A stretch of 64,000 nucleotides of DNA from Thermophilibacter immobilis. GTDB taxonomy: Bacteria; Actinomycetota; Coriobacteriia; Coriobacteriales; Atopobiaceae. The notes under the pieces were generated by a model. It saw nothing but the letters and a program-made list of their open reading frames with translations. It did no database searches and was not told the DNA's origin. Each line of letters starts with the position of its first letter. Position 1 is the stretch's first letter. Shown here piece by piece: positions 24,966 to 33,916 of the stretch. The translations under genes were made by a program, and so were the position numbers. Where the stretch lies: the NCBI RefSeq assembly GCF_015277515.1, contig NZ_CP063767.1, forward strand, positions 1,550,001-1,614,000, in the 5' to 3' direction.

Positions 24966-27740
24966 TCAGCCCGTGTTCTGTAGACCGGCGGCGACGCCGG
25001 AGACGGTGCACAAGATGAGGTAGATGAAGCGCTCGCGCTCCTCGGGGGTGAGCTTGTCGCCCGTGGTGCGCAGGAGCTTGAGGGTCTGCACCTGCGTCAT
25101 CGAGAGCACGTTGACAAAGGGCAGGCGCATGCGGATGACGGGCCCGAGCACGCGACGGTGCTGCAGCGGCCACTCGTCGCCCACGATGGCGAGCACCCAG
25201 CGCCGCGTGAGGCCCATCTCGTCGACGACCTTCTGCGAGAGATCCTCGCGGTCGCCGAGCGCCAGGTAGAGCCTGCCGATGCGCTCGTCGGTCTTGGAGA
25301 GCGACATCTCGATGTTGTCGATGAAGGTCGTGAAGAGCGGCCACTCGCGGTACGCCTCGCGGAGCTTGTCGAGGTCGTCCAGCCTCTCGCACGCCGTGCC
25401 CAGGCCGTACCAGGCGGCGAGGTTGATGCGCGCCTGCGCCCACGAGAAGATCCACGGAATCGTGCGCAGGTCGTCGAGGGACTTGGCGCCCAGGCCGCGC
25501 TTGGCGGGGCGCGAGCCTATGGGCATGAGGCCGACCTCGGTCAGGGGCGTGACCGTGGAGAACCACCCGGCGAAGCCCTTGGTGTTGAGCAGGTCGAGGT
25601 AGCGCTCGCGCGAGGTGCGGTCGAGCTCGTCGGCGAGCTCGGCGTACTTGTCCGTGGACTCGGTGTTGACCCACTCGATCGACGGGGCGCTCTGCAGGAG
25701 CGTGGCCCCGGCGACGGACTCCACGTGACGACGGGCCAGCGTGGGGTTGCCGTAGCGCGCGAAGATGACCTCGCCCTGCTCGGTGAGCTTGAAGCGGCAG
25801 TTGACCGAGCCCTTGGGCTGCGAGAGAACCGCGCGGTTGGCGGGGCCGCCGCCGCGGCCCACCGCGCCGCCGCGGCCGTGCATGAGGATGAGGTCGATGC
25901 TGTTCTCCTCGGCCCACTGCGCGATGGCGGCCTGGGCGGCGTGCAGGACGAGCGTGGCCGAGGTGGGACCGGCGTCCTTGGAGGAGTCGGAGTAGCCGAG
26001 CATGACCTCGAGCCGGCGGCCCGTCTCGGACAGGCGGCGCTGCACGTCGGGGAGCTTGATCATCTCGTCGAGGGTACCCACGGCCCCCTCGAGGTCCTCG
26101 ACCTGCTCGAACAGGGGGATCACGTCGAGTGTGGGGACGTCTTGCTCGTGGGCGAAGGCGAGGTGCGCCAGCTCGTAGACGTCGGCGACGTTCTGGGCCG
26201 ACTTGGAGAACGAGATGATGTAGCGCCGCGCGGCGTCTACGCCGTTCCTGCGCTGGATCTGGCCGATCGCGCGGAAGGTGTCGAGCACCTCGCGCGTCAT
26301 CGGGTCGAGCGGGCCGCGCTCGCCGCGGGCGCCGTGCTCGTGGATGTCGGCCAGCGCCCGAGTGTGCACGAGCGAGTGCTGGCGGAACTCCATCTCCACG
26401 AGGTGGAAGCCAAAGGACTCGGCCTGCCAGATGAGGCGCTGCACGGGGCCGTAGGCCGTGCGCACCGCGCCCGCCTTAGCAAGCGAGAGCTGGACGACGC
26501 GCAGGTCGTCGAGGTACTCGTCGACCGAGGGGTACATGACGTCGGCCGTGCGGGCGACCGTGGCCTCGAGGCGCTCGGCGATGACGAGCATCGTGGCGCG
26601 GTGCATCTCGCGGGTCGAGATTCCGGCCGCGCGCTTGGTCAGGGCCTCGCTCATCTCGCGCTGGTGGTCCCAGAGGTTCACGAGCTGGTCGGAGGGGGTC
26701 GTCGAGATGGTGTCGAGCGTGAGGTTTCTGCCCACGGCGCGGGTGGCCTCGGCCAAGACCTGCAGCACGTGCACGCGGTACTTCTCGGCCACCTGACGGC
26801 TCACCTTGGCGGTGACGTTGGGGTTGCCGTCGCGGTCCGAGCCAATCCAGCTGCCGGGGTGGAAGAACGCGGGGCAGACGGGCGGGACGCTGCCGGCCTT
26901 GTCGCCGAGCTCCCAGTCGTCGAAGCGGCGGTAGACCTCGGGAATCATCTCGAAGAGGGTGTGGTCGAAGATGTCGATGATGGTCTCGGACTCCTCGACG
27001 GGGGTCGGCTTCTTGTGCGCTATCGGCGAGGTGCGGATGAGCGCCTCGATCTCCTGGGTCAGGCGGCGCTCGTTCTCGGCCAGGGAGATGGCACCCAGGC
27101 TCCGGCGCTCGCCGAGCAGGCCCGCGATGCGATTGATCTTGCCCTCGACGGCCTTGCGGCGCGCCTCGGTGGGGTGGGCGGTGAAGACCGGGTGGAACTC
27201 CAGGCGGTTGAGCAGCGCGATGGCCTTACCGCGCCCGCACTCGTCGACGAGCTGGCGGTAGGCCACGGTGAGGTCGTTGATGGGGTCGGCCTCGGCCGTG
27301 GTGGGCACGGCACTCTCCCGGGCGCGCAGAGACGAAGTGCGGTACTCCTCCTCGCAGATGTTGGCGAGGTGGAAGTAGGCCACGAAGGCGCGCATGAGCA
27401 TCGTGGAGCGATCCTGCGAGAGGTCATCGATCGTGGCCTCGAGGCGCTCGAAGGCCTCGCGGTCCCGTCCGCTGCTCACGGCCTCCTCGGAGTTGGCCTC
27501 GATGGCGTCGGCGAGCAGGACGTCAAAGGTGGAGCGCATTTCGGGGTCGCACTCCTCGAGCACCTTGCGCACGAGCCTCAGGAAGAGCGCCATGTTCTCC
27601 CCGATGCTCTCGGGGACGTCGACGCCCGAGAGCGTCTGCTTCGCGGCGTCCATGGCCGCGCGCGTGGCCTCGGAGAGCGGCGAGGTCGCGGGCCCCTTAG
27701 CGGACGAGGTATCAACAGGGAAGGTCTTCTCGGCCAACAT
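24966..27740 (-). CDS. ppc: Phosphoenolpyruvate carboxylase
   Basis: A 924-residue enzyme that carboxylates PEP to oxaloacetate. Signatures include VFTAHPTEARR (His189), GSDRDGNPNVTAKV, MLGYSDSSKDAGP and the MHGRGGAVGRGGGP loop followed by SQPKGSVN; the C-terminus ends GLQNTG as in typical PPCs. The ATG at 27740 follows AGAGGAG; the longer open frame up to 27995 overlaps the divergent promoter region and was rejected. The enzyme would supply oxaloacetate for fumarate respiration or amino-acid synthesis in an anaerobe. Confidence 0.95.
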   Translation of the reverse strand: MLAEKTFPVDTSSAKGPATSPLSEATRAAMDAAKQTLSGVDVPESIGENMALFLRLVRKVLEECDPEMRSTFDVLLADAIEANSEEAVSSGRDREAFERLEATIDDLSQDRSTMLMRAFVAYFHLANICEEEYRTSSLRARESAVPTTAEADPINDLTVAYRQLVDECGRGKAIALLNRLEFHPVFTAHPTEARRKAVEGKINRIAGLLGERRSLGAISLAENERRLTQEIEALIRTSPIAHKKPTPVEESETIIDIFDHTLFEMIPEVYRRFDDWELGDKAGSVPPVCPAFFHPGSWIGSDRDGNPNVTAKVSRQVAEKYRVHVLQVLAEATRAVGRNLTLDTISTTPSDQLVNLWDHQREMSEALTKRAAGISTREMHRATMLVIAERLEATVARTADVMYPSVDEYLDDLRVVQLSLAKAGAVRTAYGPVQRLIWQAESFGFHLVEMEFRQHSLVHTRALADIHEHGARGERGPLDPMTREVLDTFRAIGQIQRRNGVDAARRYIISFSKSAQNVADVYELAHLAFAHEQDVPTLDVIPLFEQVEDLEGAVGTLDEMIKLPDVQRRLSETGRRLEVMLGYSDSSKDAGPTSATLVLHAAQAAIAQWAEENSIDLILMHGRGGAVGRGGGPANRAVLSQPKGSVNCRFKLTEQGEVIFARYGNPTLARRHVESVAGATLLQSAPSIEWVNTESTDKYAELADELDRTSRERYLDLLNTKGFAGWFSTVTPLTEVGLMPIGSRPAKRGLGAKSLDDLRTIPWIFSWAQARINLAAWYGLGTACERLDDLDKLREAYREWPLFTTFIDNIEMSLSKTDERIGRLYLALGDREDLSQKVVDEMGLTRRWVLAIVGDEWPLQHRRVLGPVIRMRLPFVNVLSMTQVQTLKLLRTTGDKLTPEERERFIYLILCTVSGVAAGLQNTG

Positions 27741-27918
27741 AGCTCCTCTGACGGTCGGACGGTAGACAGCACGCGCTCCCCACCTTAGCGCGGCCCACGC
27801 GGTTTTCCGGATTTCCCATGAGAGCGAAACCCTCCGTTCACGCTTTGGGTGGAGCGTGCGGGCGGCGCGGGCGTCTGCCGTACAATCAAGGCGAAGAGAC
27901 GCGAGAGAGGGTAGCCGC

Positions 27919-29409
27919 ATGGGAGAAAATCCCCTCAAGAAGATCAGGGGCCTCAGGGACCGAAGGGCCAGCCGCAGCGATGCGACGCAGGGCACCGATC
28001 AGGCGCCGCTCACGCCGCGCTACGGCGTCGAGGCCCGCCGTCCGAGGAGGGGCAGGGCCGCGCGCGCCGAGAAGACCCGGCGGCCGGGTCTTCTCGCGCG
28101 CGTGGTGAACGGCTGGTGGAACCGGCTCATCGGTGCCGTCTTTGGCGGGCGCCTCTCCGACGAGACCGAGCAGTATCTCGCGCACCAGACCACGCGCGAC
28201 TACGTTTGCAACACCCTGGGGCAGACCGCCTGGGGAGCCCTCTTCCCGCTGCTCACCCTCGTGTGCACCTGGTTCGTGGGCGCCGAGCAGGCCGGGCTCT
28301 TCTCGATGGCGTTCACGGTAGGCACGCTGCTCCTGTTCCTTGCCAACTACGGTGTGCGCACCTACCAGGTCTCGGACCTCGACGAGATGCGCTCCTTCCT
28401 GGACTACCAGGTCAATCGCCTGATCACCTGTGCGCTCGCCTTCGCGCTCGGCTGGCTGTGGTGCCGCGTGCGCGGCTACGACGCCCTGATGTTCTCGACC
28501 TGCATGGGCGTGGTCGTCTTTCGCTGCGCGGACGGCCTCGCCGACGTCTACGAGGGCCGCCTGCAGCAGAGGGACAAGCTCTACCTCGCGGGGCTCTCGC
28601 AGACCGTGCGCTGCGTCCTGGGATTCGTCGCCTTCACCATGGTGCTCCTGATCACGCGCGACCTCGCCCTGGCGTGCATCGCCCTGGCGGCGGGGGCCGT
28701 GGCGTCGCTCGTCCTGCTCAGCCTGCCCCTCGCCTACTTCGAGACCGAGCGCAGCCTGCCGCTCAGCCTCCCCGGCGTGGGGGAGCTCTTCCGCGAGTGC
28801 TTCCCGCTGTTCGCGGCGCTGTTTTTCTACAACCTCATCGACTCCATGCCCAAGTTCGCCATGGAGGGGGCCCTGTCCTACGACAACCAGCTCTACTACA
28901 GCGCCATGTTCTTCCCTGCGAACTCGATCCTCATGATCGCCGGCTTCGTGTACAAGCCGCAGCTCGTGCGCCTCGCGCGCATCTGGGACGACCCCGACAA
29001 GCACAAGCGCTTCGACCTTCTGGTCCTGGCCATGCTCGCCGCGATCGCGCTCATCACGGTGGTCGTGGCCGTCTTCATGGGCTGGTTGGGGATTCCCCTG
29101 CTCAGCCTCATGTACGGCATCGACTTCGAGCAGTTCAGGAGCCTGACCTACGTGATGGTGGCCGCGGGCGGCATCTGCGCGTGCATCGACTTCGTCTACC
29201 AGATCATCACCGTGCTGCGCGCCCAGAGGCAGGTCATGCGGCTCTATCTGGTCGCTCTGGCGTTCAGCGTGCCGGTGGCGCTCCTGCTGGTCAACTTTGC
29301 GGAGCTCTCCGGGGCCGTGGTGGCCAGCCTCGTCTCGATGGCGATTCTCTTCGTGCTGCTCGTGAGCGAGTACGCCACCATCAGGCGACGCCTGGAGCGC
29401 GGCTACTAG
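27919..29409 (+). CDS. Polysaccharide flippase-like multi-pass membrane protein
   Basis: A 496-residue protein. A basic, low-complexity N-terminal tail of about 60 residues precedes a membrane region with around 12-14 hydrophobic segments in the MOP/Wzx-flippase style (for example FSMAFTVGTLLLFLANYGVR and LFFYNLIDSMPKFAMEG). Such proteins flip lipid-linked sugars or act as capsule exporters. No glycosyltransferase gene is adjacent. The ATG at 27919 follows GAGAGAGGG; an upstream in-frame ATG at 27856 is less supported. It is divergent from ppc. Confidence 0.75.
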   Translation: MGENPLKKIRGLRDRRASRSDATQGTDQAPLTPRYGVEARRPRRGRAARAEKTRRPGLLARVVNGWWNRLIGAVFGGRLSDETEQYLAHQTTRDYVCNTLGQTAWGALFPLLTLVCTWFVGAEQAGLFSMAFTVGTLLLFLANYGVRTYQVSDLDEMRSFLDYQVNRLITCALAFALGWLWCRVRGYDALMFSTCMGVVVFRCADGLADVYEGRLQQRDKLYLAGLSQTVRCVLGFVAFTMVLLITRDLALACIALAAGAVASLVLLSLPLAYFETERSLPLSLPGVGELFRECFPLFAALFFYNLIDSMPKFAMEGALSYDNQLYYSAMFFPANSILMIAGFVYKPQLVRLARIWDDPDKHKRFDLLVLAMLAAIALITVVVAVFMGWLGIPLLSLMYGIDFEQFRSLTYVMVAAGGICACIDFVYQIITVLRAQRQVMRLYLVALAFSVPVALLLVNFAELSGAVVASLVSMAILFVLLVSEYATIRRRLERGY

Positions 29410-29509
29410 ACGGCTACGAGAAGAGCGGCGGCTCTTTGGGTGACGGCTCCTGGCCGTCTCGGCGAAGCCGCGCCGCGCTCGTCCAGAGCCGTGAGAAGCT
29501 CCAGCGCCT

Positions 29510-30194
29510 TCACGGCGACCATCTGCCGGTCGGCTCCGCAGCGAGGATGGTCTTGCCCAGGCTCTTCCACGTCCTTATCAGCTCGCGCAGCTGCAGGGTC
29601 GCGTCGTAGTCCAGGTTGGCCGAGGGCTCGTCGAGCAGGATGGCCTCCGGATGCGCCGCGTCTACGGAGCCGCAGGCGATCTTTTGCCTCTCTTTGCCCG
29701 AGAGCTTGAAGATGCTGCGACCCATGAGGTCGGCAAGCCCGAAGCGGTTCACCGTCGCCTCGAGGCACCCCTTGATCTGGTCCACCGGCATGCCCCGATT
29801 CTCGCAGGCAAAGGCCAGCTCGCTTGTGGTGTCCACGTTGAAGGACTGCGAGCGCGGGTTTTGGAAGACGGTCCCCATCCGATGGGCCGTCTCCCAGAGC
29901 TCCTTTTTTGGCGACCGGCTCTGCGCCCACGTTGACCTCCCCCTCCACCCTTCCCGGGTAGTAGTTGGGAATCAGACCGTTGATCAGACGCAGGATGGTG
30001 GTCTTCCCGCACCCTGAGGGACCCGTCAAAAGCACAAACTCCCCACGTGCACCGACGGGCTCGCGCCGAGCAGGCAGCCCCCCGCTGCCGTCAGGCGGGC
30101 TTATCTCGCGGGCACCCTGCTCGCCGGCCAGGACCTCCTGGCTCTCAGATCCGTAGAGGAAGCTCACGTGGCTGAGCTCTACCATAAGCGTCAT
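29510..30194 (-). pseudogene. Frameshifted ECF-type ABC transporter ATPase
   Basis: The N-terminal frame (from 30194) contains MVELSHVSFLYGSE, Walker A (LTGPSGCGKTTILRLINGL) and IPNYYPGRVEGEV, then becomes nonsense. An overlapping second frame resumes the same protein as HRMGTVFQNPRSQSF, IFKLSGKERQKIACG (signature) and AILLDEPSANLDY (Walker B), ending AEPTGRWSP at 29510. The H-loop region is truncated. This resembles the first half of YkoD/EcfA-type energy-coupling ATPases. At least one frameshift separates the halves, so a functional product is unlikely. Confidence 0.8.
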
Positions 30195-30448
30195 GCGAAA
30201 CCCCCAGCTCTCCCAGCGCCCAGGTCACAAAGGCAGCGACGCAGACGAGGATGAGCAGGGGGCACATCATGATGGGGGCCAGCCGGTACTCCACCATCTT
30301 GAGCACGCAGTGCAGGGGCATGAGGATGGGAATGAAGCCGAGGGGCATGACCGCCCGCCATGCACACCACGGCGAGAGGGGCCGTGAAGATGCCGACGTT
30401 GATGAGGTCCCTGCCGTTGACGCGCCGGGGGTTGAGAGACGAACTCAT
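30195..30448 (-). pseudogene. Decayed ECF transporter membrane component(s)
   Basis: A start at 30448 gives MSSSLNPRRVNGRDLINVGI and FTAPLAVVCMAGG, matching the N-terminus of Trep_Strep/MptS-type S components, then loses sense. Another frame reads PLGFIPILMPLHCVLKMVEY and LAPIMMCPLLILVCVAAFVTW, a hydrophobic stretch of the kind found in membrane components, running into the ATPase remnant. Frameshifts and internal deletion have left no intact membrane subunit. Confidence 0.65.
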
Positions 30449-30513
30449 GAGGTGACTCCTTCTTGGGATGGTCCACGTCCACGCGAGGCGGTGCAGGGAA
30501 AGCTTCCCTCTTA

Positions 30514-30535
30514 AGTTAGTTAAGGATAACTAACT
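30514..30535. promoter_or_regulatory. Perfect 22-bp palindromic operator upstream of the decayed ECF genes
   Basis: The halves AGTTAGTTA (30514-30522) and TAACTAACT (30527-30535) are exact complements around AGGA. The site is 66 bp upstream of the first ECF remnant. It resembles metal-dependent DtxR/MntR-type boxes (TTAGxTAAxxxTAxCTAA), though the binding protein is not known. Confidence 0.6.
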
Positions 30536-30614
30536 CGTCTACACCCATACAGCGCTTTTGTTCCGCATAGCCTTGAGTTCAGGCCCAGGCAGACGCGGCG
30601 GGCGCGGAGGAGCG

Positions 30615-31958
30615 CTAGCCGAGGGGCTTATCGTCTTCGTCGCCGTCCACGTCATCCTGTCCGAGCTCGCCCGCGACCTCGGGGGCGTCCGCGTCGCCGA
30701 GGTCGATGCCCCGAAGCCGGCGCTCCATCGCGTTGGTGCGCGTGGTGATGATGCTGTCGACCGTGTTGCCCGCCGTGTCGATCTGCTTCTTGGCGCGCCG
30801 CAGGGCCTCCTGGTACCTAGGGAGCTCCGCCTTGACGGCCTGCAGGGTGCGCAGGACCTCGTCGGTGCGTCGCTGAAGCCTGAAGGTCTGGTAGCTGAGC
30901 TGCAAGCTGTTGAGCAGGGCCGCCATGGTGGAAGGTCCCGCCACGTTCACGCGATAGTCACGCTGCAGGCACTCCACCAGCCCCGGCATGCTCACCACTT
31001 CGGCGTAGAGCCCCTCGAAGGGCAGAAACATCACGGCGAAGTTGGTGGTGTCGGGAACCGAGAGGTACTTCTCGGAGATGCTCTTGGCCTCGTCCTTGAT
31101 GCGACGCTCCAGGCGGGCACGCGCGGCCTCCACGCTGGCGGCGTCGCCCGCGTCCACGGCGTCGCGCAGGGCTGCGTACGCGTCCCCCGGAAACTTGGCG
31201 TCGAGGGGCAGCAGGACTGGCTTCCCCTGATCCACGGGCAGCCTCACGGCGAAGTCCACGCGCTCCGAGCTTCCCGGCTTGACGACGACCTGCGCGCTGT
31301 ACTGCTCGGGCGCGAGCACCTCGGAGAGGATGGCGCCGAGCTGGACCTCGCCCAGGGTGCCGCGAGTCTTCACGTTGGCCAGGACCTTCTTGAGGTCACC
31401 GACGCCGCTGGCCAGACCGCGCATCTCCCCGAGCCCGCGGTCGACGGCCTCGAGCTGAGTGTTGATGGTCGAGAAGGACGCGGAGAGCCTATCGCCCAGC
31501 GTCTTGGTGAGGCGCTCGTCCACGGTGCGCCGCATGCGCTCGAGCTGGGCCCCGTTGTCCGTCCTGATGGCCTCGAGCTGCGTGGAGACCGTCTGGCCCA
31601 CCACTTCGAGGCGCTTGTCGAGGGAGTCGCGACTGGTCATGAGCTGTCCCGCGACGTCCTGGCGCAGCTGGTCCATGCGCCCCGCCACGCCCGCCATCTG
31701 CCGAGAGACGGCGTCCAGGGAGGTCCTCGTGGCCGCCGCGCCGTCAACCTGAGCGCGACCGAGGCGCTCGAGCGACTCTGCCAGACGCGCCTGCCCAGCC
31801 GCGAGGCGCTCCACGTCGGCGCGCAGCTGGGCGAGCGAGGCGGCGACCGCCTCGTCTGACCTTGATCCTCCGGCCAAGAAGTGCCTGGTGACGACCACCG
31901 TGATCACGACCACCGCCGCGATGGCGATGACGGTCCGGACGAGCAGCACGACCCCCAT
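30615..31958 (-). CDS. rmuC: DNA recombination protein RmuC family
   Basis: A 447-residue protein. An N-terminal membrane anchor (VRTVIAIAAVVVITVVVT) precedes a long coiled coil (about residues 30-175) and the RmuC nuclease-like domain with TRGTLGEVQLGAILSEVL, LPLDAKFPGDAY and FAVMFLPFEGLYAEV. RmuC proteins limit inversions at short inverted repeats. It stands alone, on the same strand as and upstream of the ECF remnants. The start ATG at 31958 precedes the anchor directly. Confidence 0.9.
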   Translation of the reverse strand: MGVVLLVRTVIAIAAVVVITVVVTRHFLAGGSRSDEAVAASLAQLRADVERLAAGQARLAESLERLGRAQVDGAAATRTSLDAVSRQMAGVAGRMDQLRQDVAGQLMTSRDSLDKRLEVVGQTVSTQLEAIRTDNGAQLERMRRTVDERLTKTLGDRLSASFSTINTQLEAVDRGLGEMRGLASGVGDLKKVLANVKTRGTLGEVQLGAILSEVLAPEQYSAQVVVKPGSSERVDFAVRLPVDQGKPVLLPLDAKFPGDAYAALRDAVDAGDAASVEAARARLERRIKDEAKSISEKYLSVPDTTNFAVMFLPFEGLYAEVVSMPGLVECLQRDYRVNVAGPSTMAALLNSLQLSYQTFRLQRRTDEVLRTLQAVKAELPRYQEALRRAKKQIDTAGNTVDSIITTRTNAMERRLRGIDLGDADAPEVAGELGQDDVDGDEDDKPLG

Positions 31959-32052
31959 GGCGTTTCCCCCAAAAGCTCCGCGAACCAGCGACCACGGGCA
32001 TCATAGCCGATTGCCGGGTCGAGGGGACTTCGCCGCCGCTGCCACCCCCCCC

Positions 32053-32081
32053 TTGACGGCGCCGCGTGGCGCGTCTATTCT
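32053..32081 (+). promoter_or_regulatory. Promoter of the fluoride riboswitch transcript
   Basis: TTGACG (32053-32058) and TATTCT (32076-32081) are separated by 17 bp, close to the sigma-70 consensus, and lie about 10 bp upstream of the riboswitch aptamer. Confidence 0.7.
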
Positions 32082-32090
32082 GAGCCGAGC

Positions 32091-32150
32091 GGAATGAGGT
32101 TCTCCGCGGGGCTCCGAGCCCCGAACCGCCGATGAGGCTGATGACTTCTG
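32091..32150 (+). promoter_or_regulatory. Fluoride (crcB-type) riboswitch aptamer
   Basis: The segment starts GGAATGAGGTTCTCC, has a GC hairpin (GGGGCTCCGAGCCCC), then AACCGCC and GCTGATGACTTCTG, in the order and spacing of the crcB motif (GATGG-GTTC-CC, AACCGCC, CTGATG). Fluoride binding would stabilise the aptamer and prevent the downstream terminator. The gene that follows encodes a CLC-family fluoride exporter, which supports the call. Confidence 0.9.
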
Positions 32151-32187
32151 TCCGAGACGCACGGCGTCTGGGCAGAGGTCATTTTTT
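32141..32187 (+). terminator. Intrinsic terminator of the fluoride riboswitch
   Basis: Left arm 32141-32160 (starting ATGACTTCTG) pairs with right arm 32164-32182 (ending AGAGGTCAT) around ACG and is followed by TTTTTT (32182-32187). The left arm overlaps the 3' end of the aptamer, so aptamer and terminator folds are mutually exclusive: an ON switch. Confidence 0.85.
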
Positions 32188-32209
32188 ATGAGCGAGAAAG
32201 GTGCGTCAC

Positions 32210-33448
32210 ATGCGCGAGAGGGTCGAGCGAGTCGCAAGGTCATACGGGAGCGTGGCCCTTCTCGGCGCGGTGGGCGTGCCCATCGGCGTGGCCGTGGGCG
32301 CCGTCGACGCCGTCTTCGGGCGGACGCTGCTCGCCATCGGCGACCTGCGCGCGACGCATCCCGCCCTCATCGTCTGCCTCCCCGCCGCGGGCGCCCTCAT
32401 AGCCTGGGCCTACCTGCGCCTGGGCAAGAACACCGGGCGCGGCATGGGGCTCGTCTTCGACGTGGGACACGGGCACGAGGACGCCATCCCCCTGAGGCTC
32501 GTCCCCCTCATCATGGGCGGGACCTGGCTCACGCACCTGTGCGGCGGCAGCGCCGGACGCGAGGGCGTGGCGGTCCAGATCGGTGCGACGCTCTCGCACT
32601 GGGTCGGGCAGCACCTGCCCCTCAAGAATCCCGGGAACACCTTCCTCGTGGTGGGCATGGCAGCCGGCTTCGCGGGGCTCTTCGGGACGCCGCTCGCCGC
32701 CACGCTCTTCGCGCTCGAGGTGCTCGTGGCCGGACGCCTGGAGTATCGGGCTCTTCTCCCCTCCCTCGTGGCGGCGCTGGCCGCGAGCACGACGTCAGGC
32801 GCGCTGGGGCTCGCGAAGTTCGAGGTGGCGCTCAGCGCCCCACTCACGCTTGACGCGGGCACGCTCGCATGCCTCCTTGTTCTGGGCGTGGCCTTTGGCG
32901 TGGTGGGCGGCGGCTTTGCCTGGCTGCTTGGGGGTGCCAAGCGCATCCTGGGCGCGCGCCTCGAGAACCCCATCGTCCGCATCGTCAGCGTGGGTGCCGC
33001 CGTAGCCGTGTGCCTGCTCGCGCTCGGGCAGGGGCGCTACGCCGGGCTGGGAACGAACCTCATCGCCGCGAGCTTTGCCGAGGAAGGCTCGGGCGTCCTG
33101 GCGTGGGACTGGCTCCTGAAGCTCGCGCTCACGATAGCCACCCTGGCCGCAGGCTTTCAAGGCGGCGAGGTCACGCCACTGTTCGCCATCGGCGCGACCC
33201 TCGGGGCAACGCTCGCGAGGCCTCTGGGGATGGACGCGGGCCTCGTGGCCGCGCTCGGCTACGCGGCCGTCTTTGGCAGCGCGACGAACACCCTGCTCGC
33301 CCCCATCCTCATCGGCGGCGAGGTCTTCGGTTTCGCGTACCTGCCTGCGTTCTTCCTGGTCTGCTCCGTGGCCTACCTCTTCAACCAGGACAAGTCCATC
33401 TACGCGCTGCAGGAGCGCATGGGAAGCCACGTGTCCGTACGGAAGTAA
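32210..33448 (+). CDS. CLC-family fluoride/proton antiporter
   Basis: A 412-residue multi-pass CLC protein. The selectivity region reads GGSAGREGVAVQIG, followed by KNPGNTFLVVGMAAGFAGLFGTP and a late QGGEVTPLFAIGA. The length and GREG motif are typical of the fluoride-specific CLC-F clade. It would export fluoride using the proton gradient. Start 32210 (ATG) was chosen because GAAAGGTG precedes it; an in-frame GTG at 32201 is an alternative. Expression is controlled by the riboswitch just upstream. Confidence 0.88.
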   Translation: MRERVERVARSYGSVALLGAVGVPIGVAVGAVDAVFGRTLLAIGDLRATHPALIVCLPAAGALIAWAYLRLGKNTGRGMGLVFDVGHGHEDAIPLRLVPLIMGGTWLTHLCGGSAGREGVAVQIGATLSHWVGQHLPLKNPGNTFLVVGMAAGFAGLFGTPLAATLFALEVLVAGRLEYRALLPSLVAALAASTTSGALGLAKFEVALSAPLTLDAGTLACLLVLGVAFGVVGGGFAWLLGGAKRILGARLENPIVRIVSVGAAVAVCLLALGQGRYAGLGTNLIAASFAEEGSGVLAWDWLLKLALTIATLAAGFQGGEVTPLFAIGATLGATLARPLGMDAGLVAALGYAAVFGSATNTLLAPILIGGEVFGFAYLPAFFLVCSVAYLFNQDKSIYALQERMGSHVSVRK

Positions 33449-33491
33449 CGGCTGGGGAGCCCCGCGAGCTCTTCTCCCCCGCAGATTCTGG

Positions 33492-33591
33492 CTTTTGTGA
33501 GAGCGCGCCCACAAAGAACGCATACGACTTCTCGCTCACCTGCACGTTCTTCTCGCCAGGCGCATAAACTCGCGTGTCGCTCTCACAAAAG
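33492..33591. repeat. Long-range 14-bp inverted repeat between convergent genes
   Basis: CTTTTGTGAGAGCG (33492-33505) and its exact complement CGCTCTCACAAAAG (33578-33591) enclose 72 bp. It lies between the fluoride exporter stop and the decayed flavodoxin gene, so it may act as a bidirectional terminator or be a separate repeat type. No T-run follows the stem. Confidence 0.6.
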
Positions 33592-33620
33592 TCACAGGGC
33601 AAAAAGACGAGAAATACCTC

Positions 33621-33899
33621 TCACCGGGCGGCGTTCATGCCCGTCGCTCGCGCTTGGCCGAAGTAACGATCAGCGTTGGCCAGACCCTCGATGCTCATCC
33701 CCGTGGCATAGAGCACGCCCCTGAGCGTGCTCTATGCCACGTCGCGCAGGAACCCTTGAAGCTGTCCACCGCCACCTCGAGGTCCTTTCTCACCGTGGTT
33801 TGCGCCGTGACAAAGAGGTACCAGTCCCTGCTCTCGAGGGGATTGGGGAGGCTTCACGTTATAGAGGCAGTACGTCCGGTCGATCAGTACCCTCTTCAT
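33621..33899 (-). pseudogene. Decayed flavodoxin-like NAD(P)H oxidoreductase
   Basis: A start at 33899 gives MKRVLIDRTYCLYN. A second frame carries the protein-like ESRDWYLFVTAQTTVRKDLE and VAVDSFKG. The first frame resumes with GFLRDVA, an in-frame TAG, then GVLYATGMSIEGLANADRYF to NAAR and a stop at 33621. The pattern of an FMN-reductase/iron-sulfur-flavoprotein C-terminus is evident, but much of the N-terminal domain is missing. An inverted duplication (33703-33740) created the internal stop. The intact flavodoxin-fold gene lies 17 bp upstream. Confidence 0.75.
33703..33740. repeat. Perfect 16-bp inverted repeat inside a pseudogene
   Basis: GTGGCATAGAGCACGC (33703-33718) and GCGTGCTCTATGCCAC (33725-33740) are exact complements with a 6-bp loop. 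One arm encodes the GVLYAT segment of the decayed flavodoxin and the other is an inverted copy that introduces a stop codon. Confidence 0.85.
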
Positions 33900-33916
33900 G
33901 CGACCCCCCTCCGGTC

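Noticed and set aside
25158-27788. 876-residue open frame on the plus strand opposite ppc
   Set aside because: It is a mirror of a high-GC gene; composition is Arg/Gly/Val-rich with no domain, and ppc on the minus strand is unmistakable.
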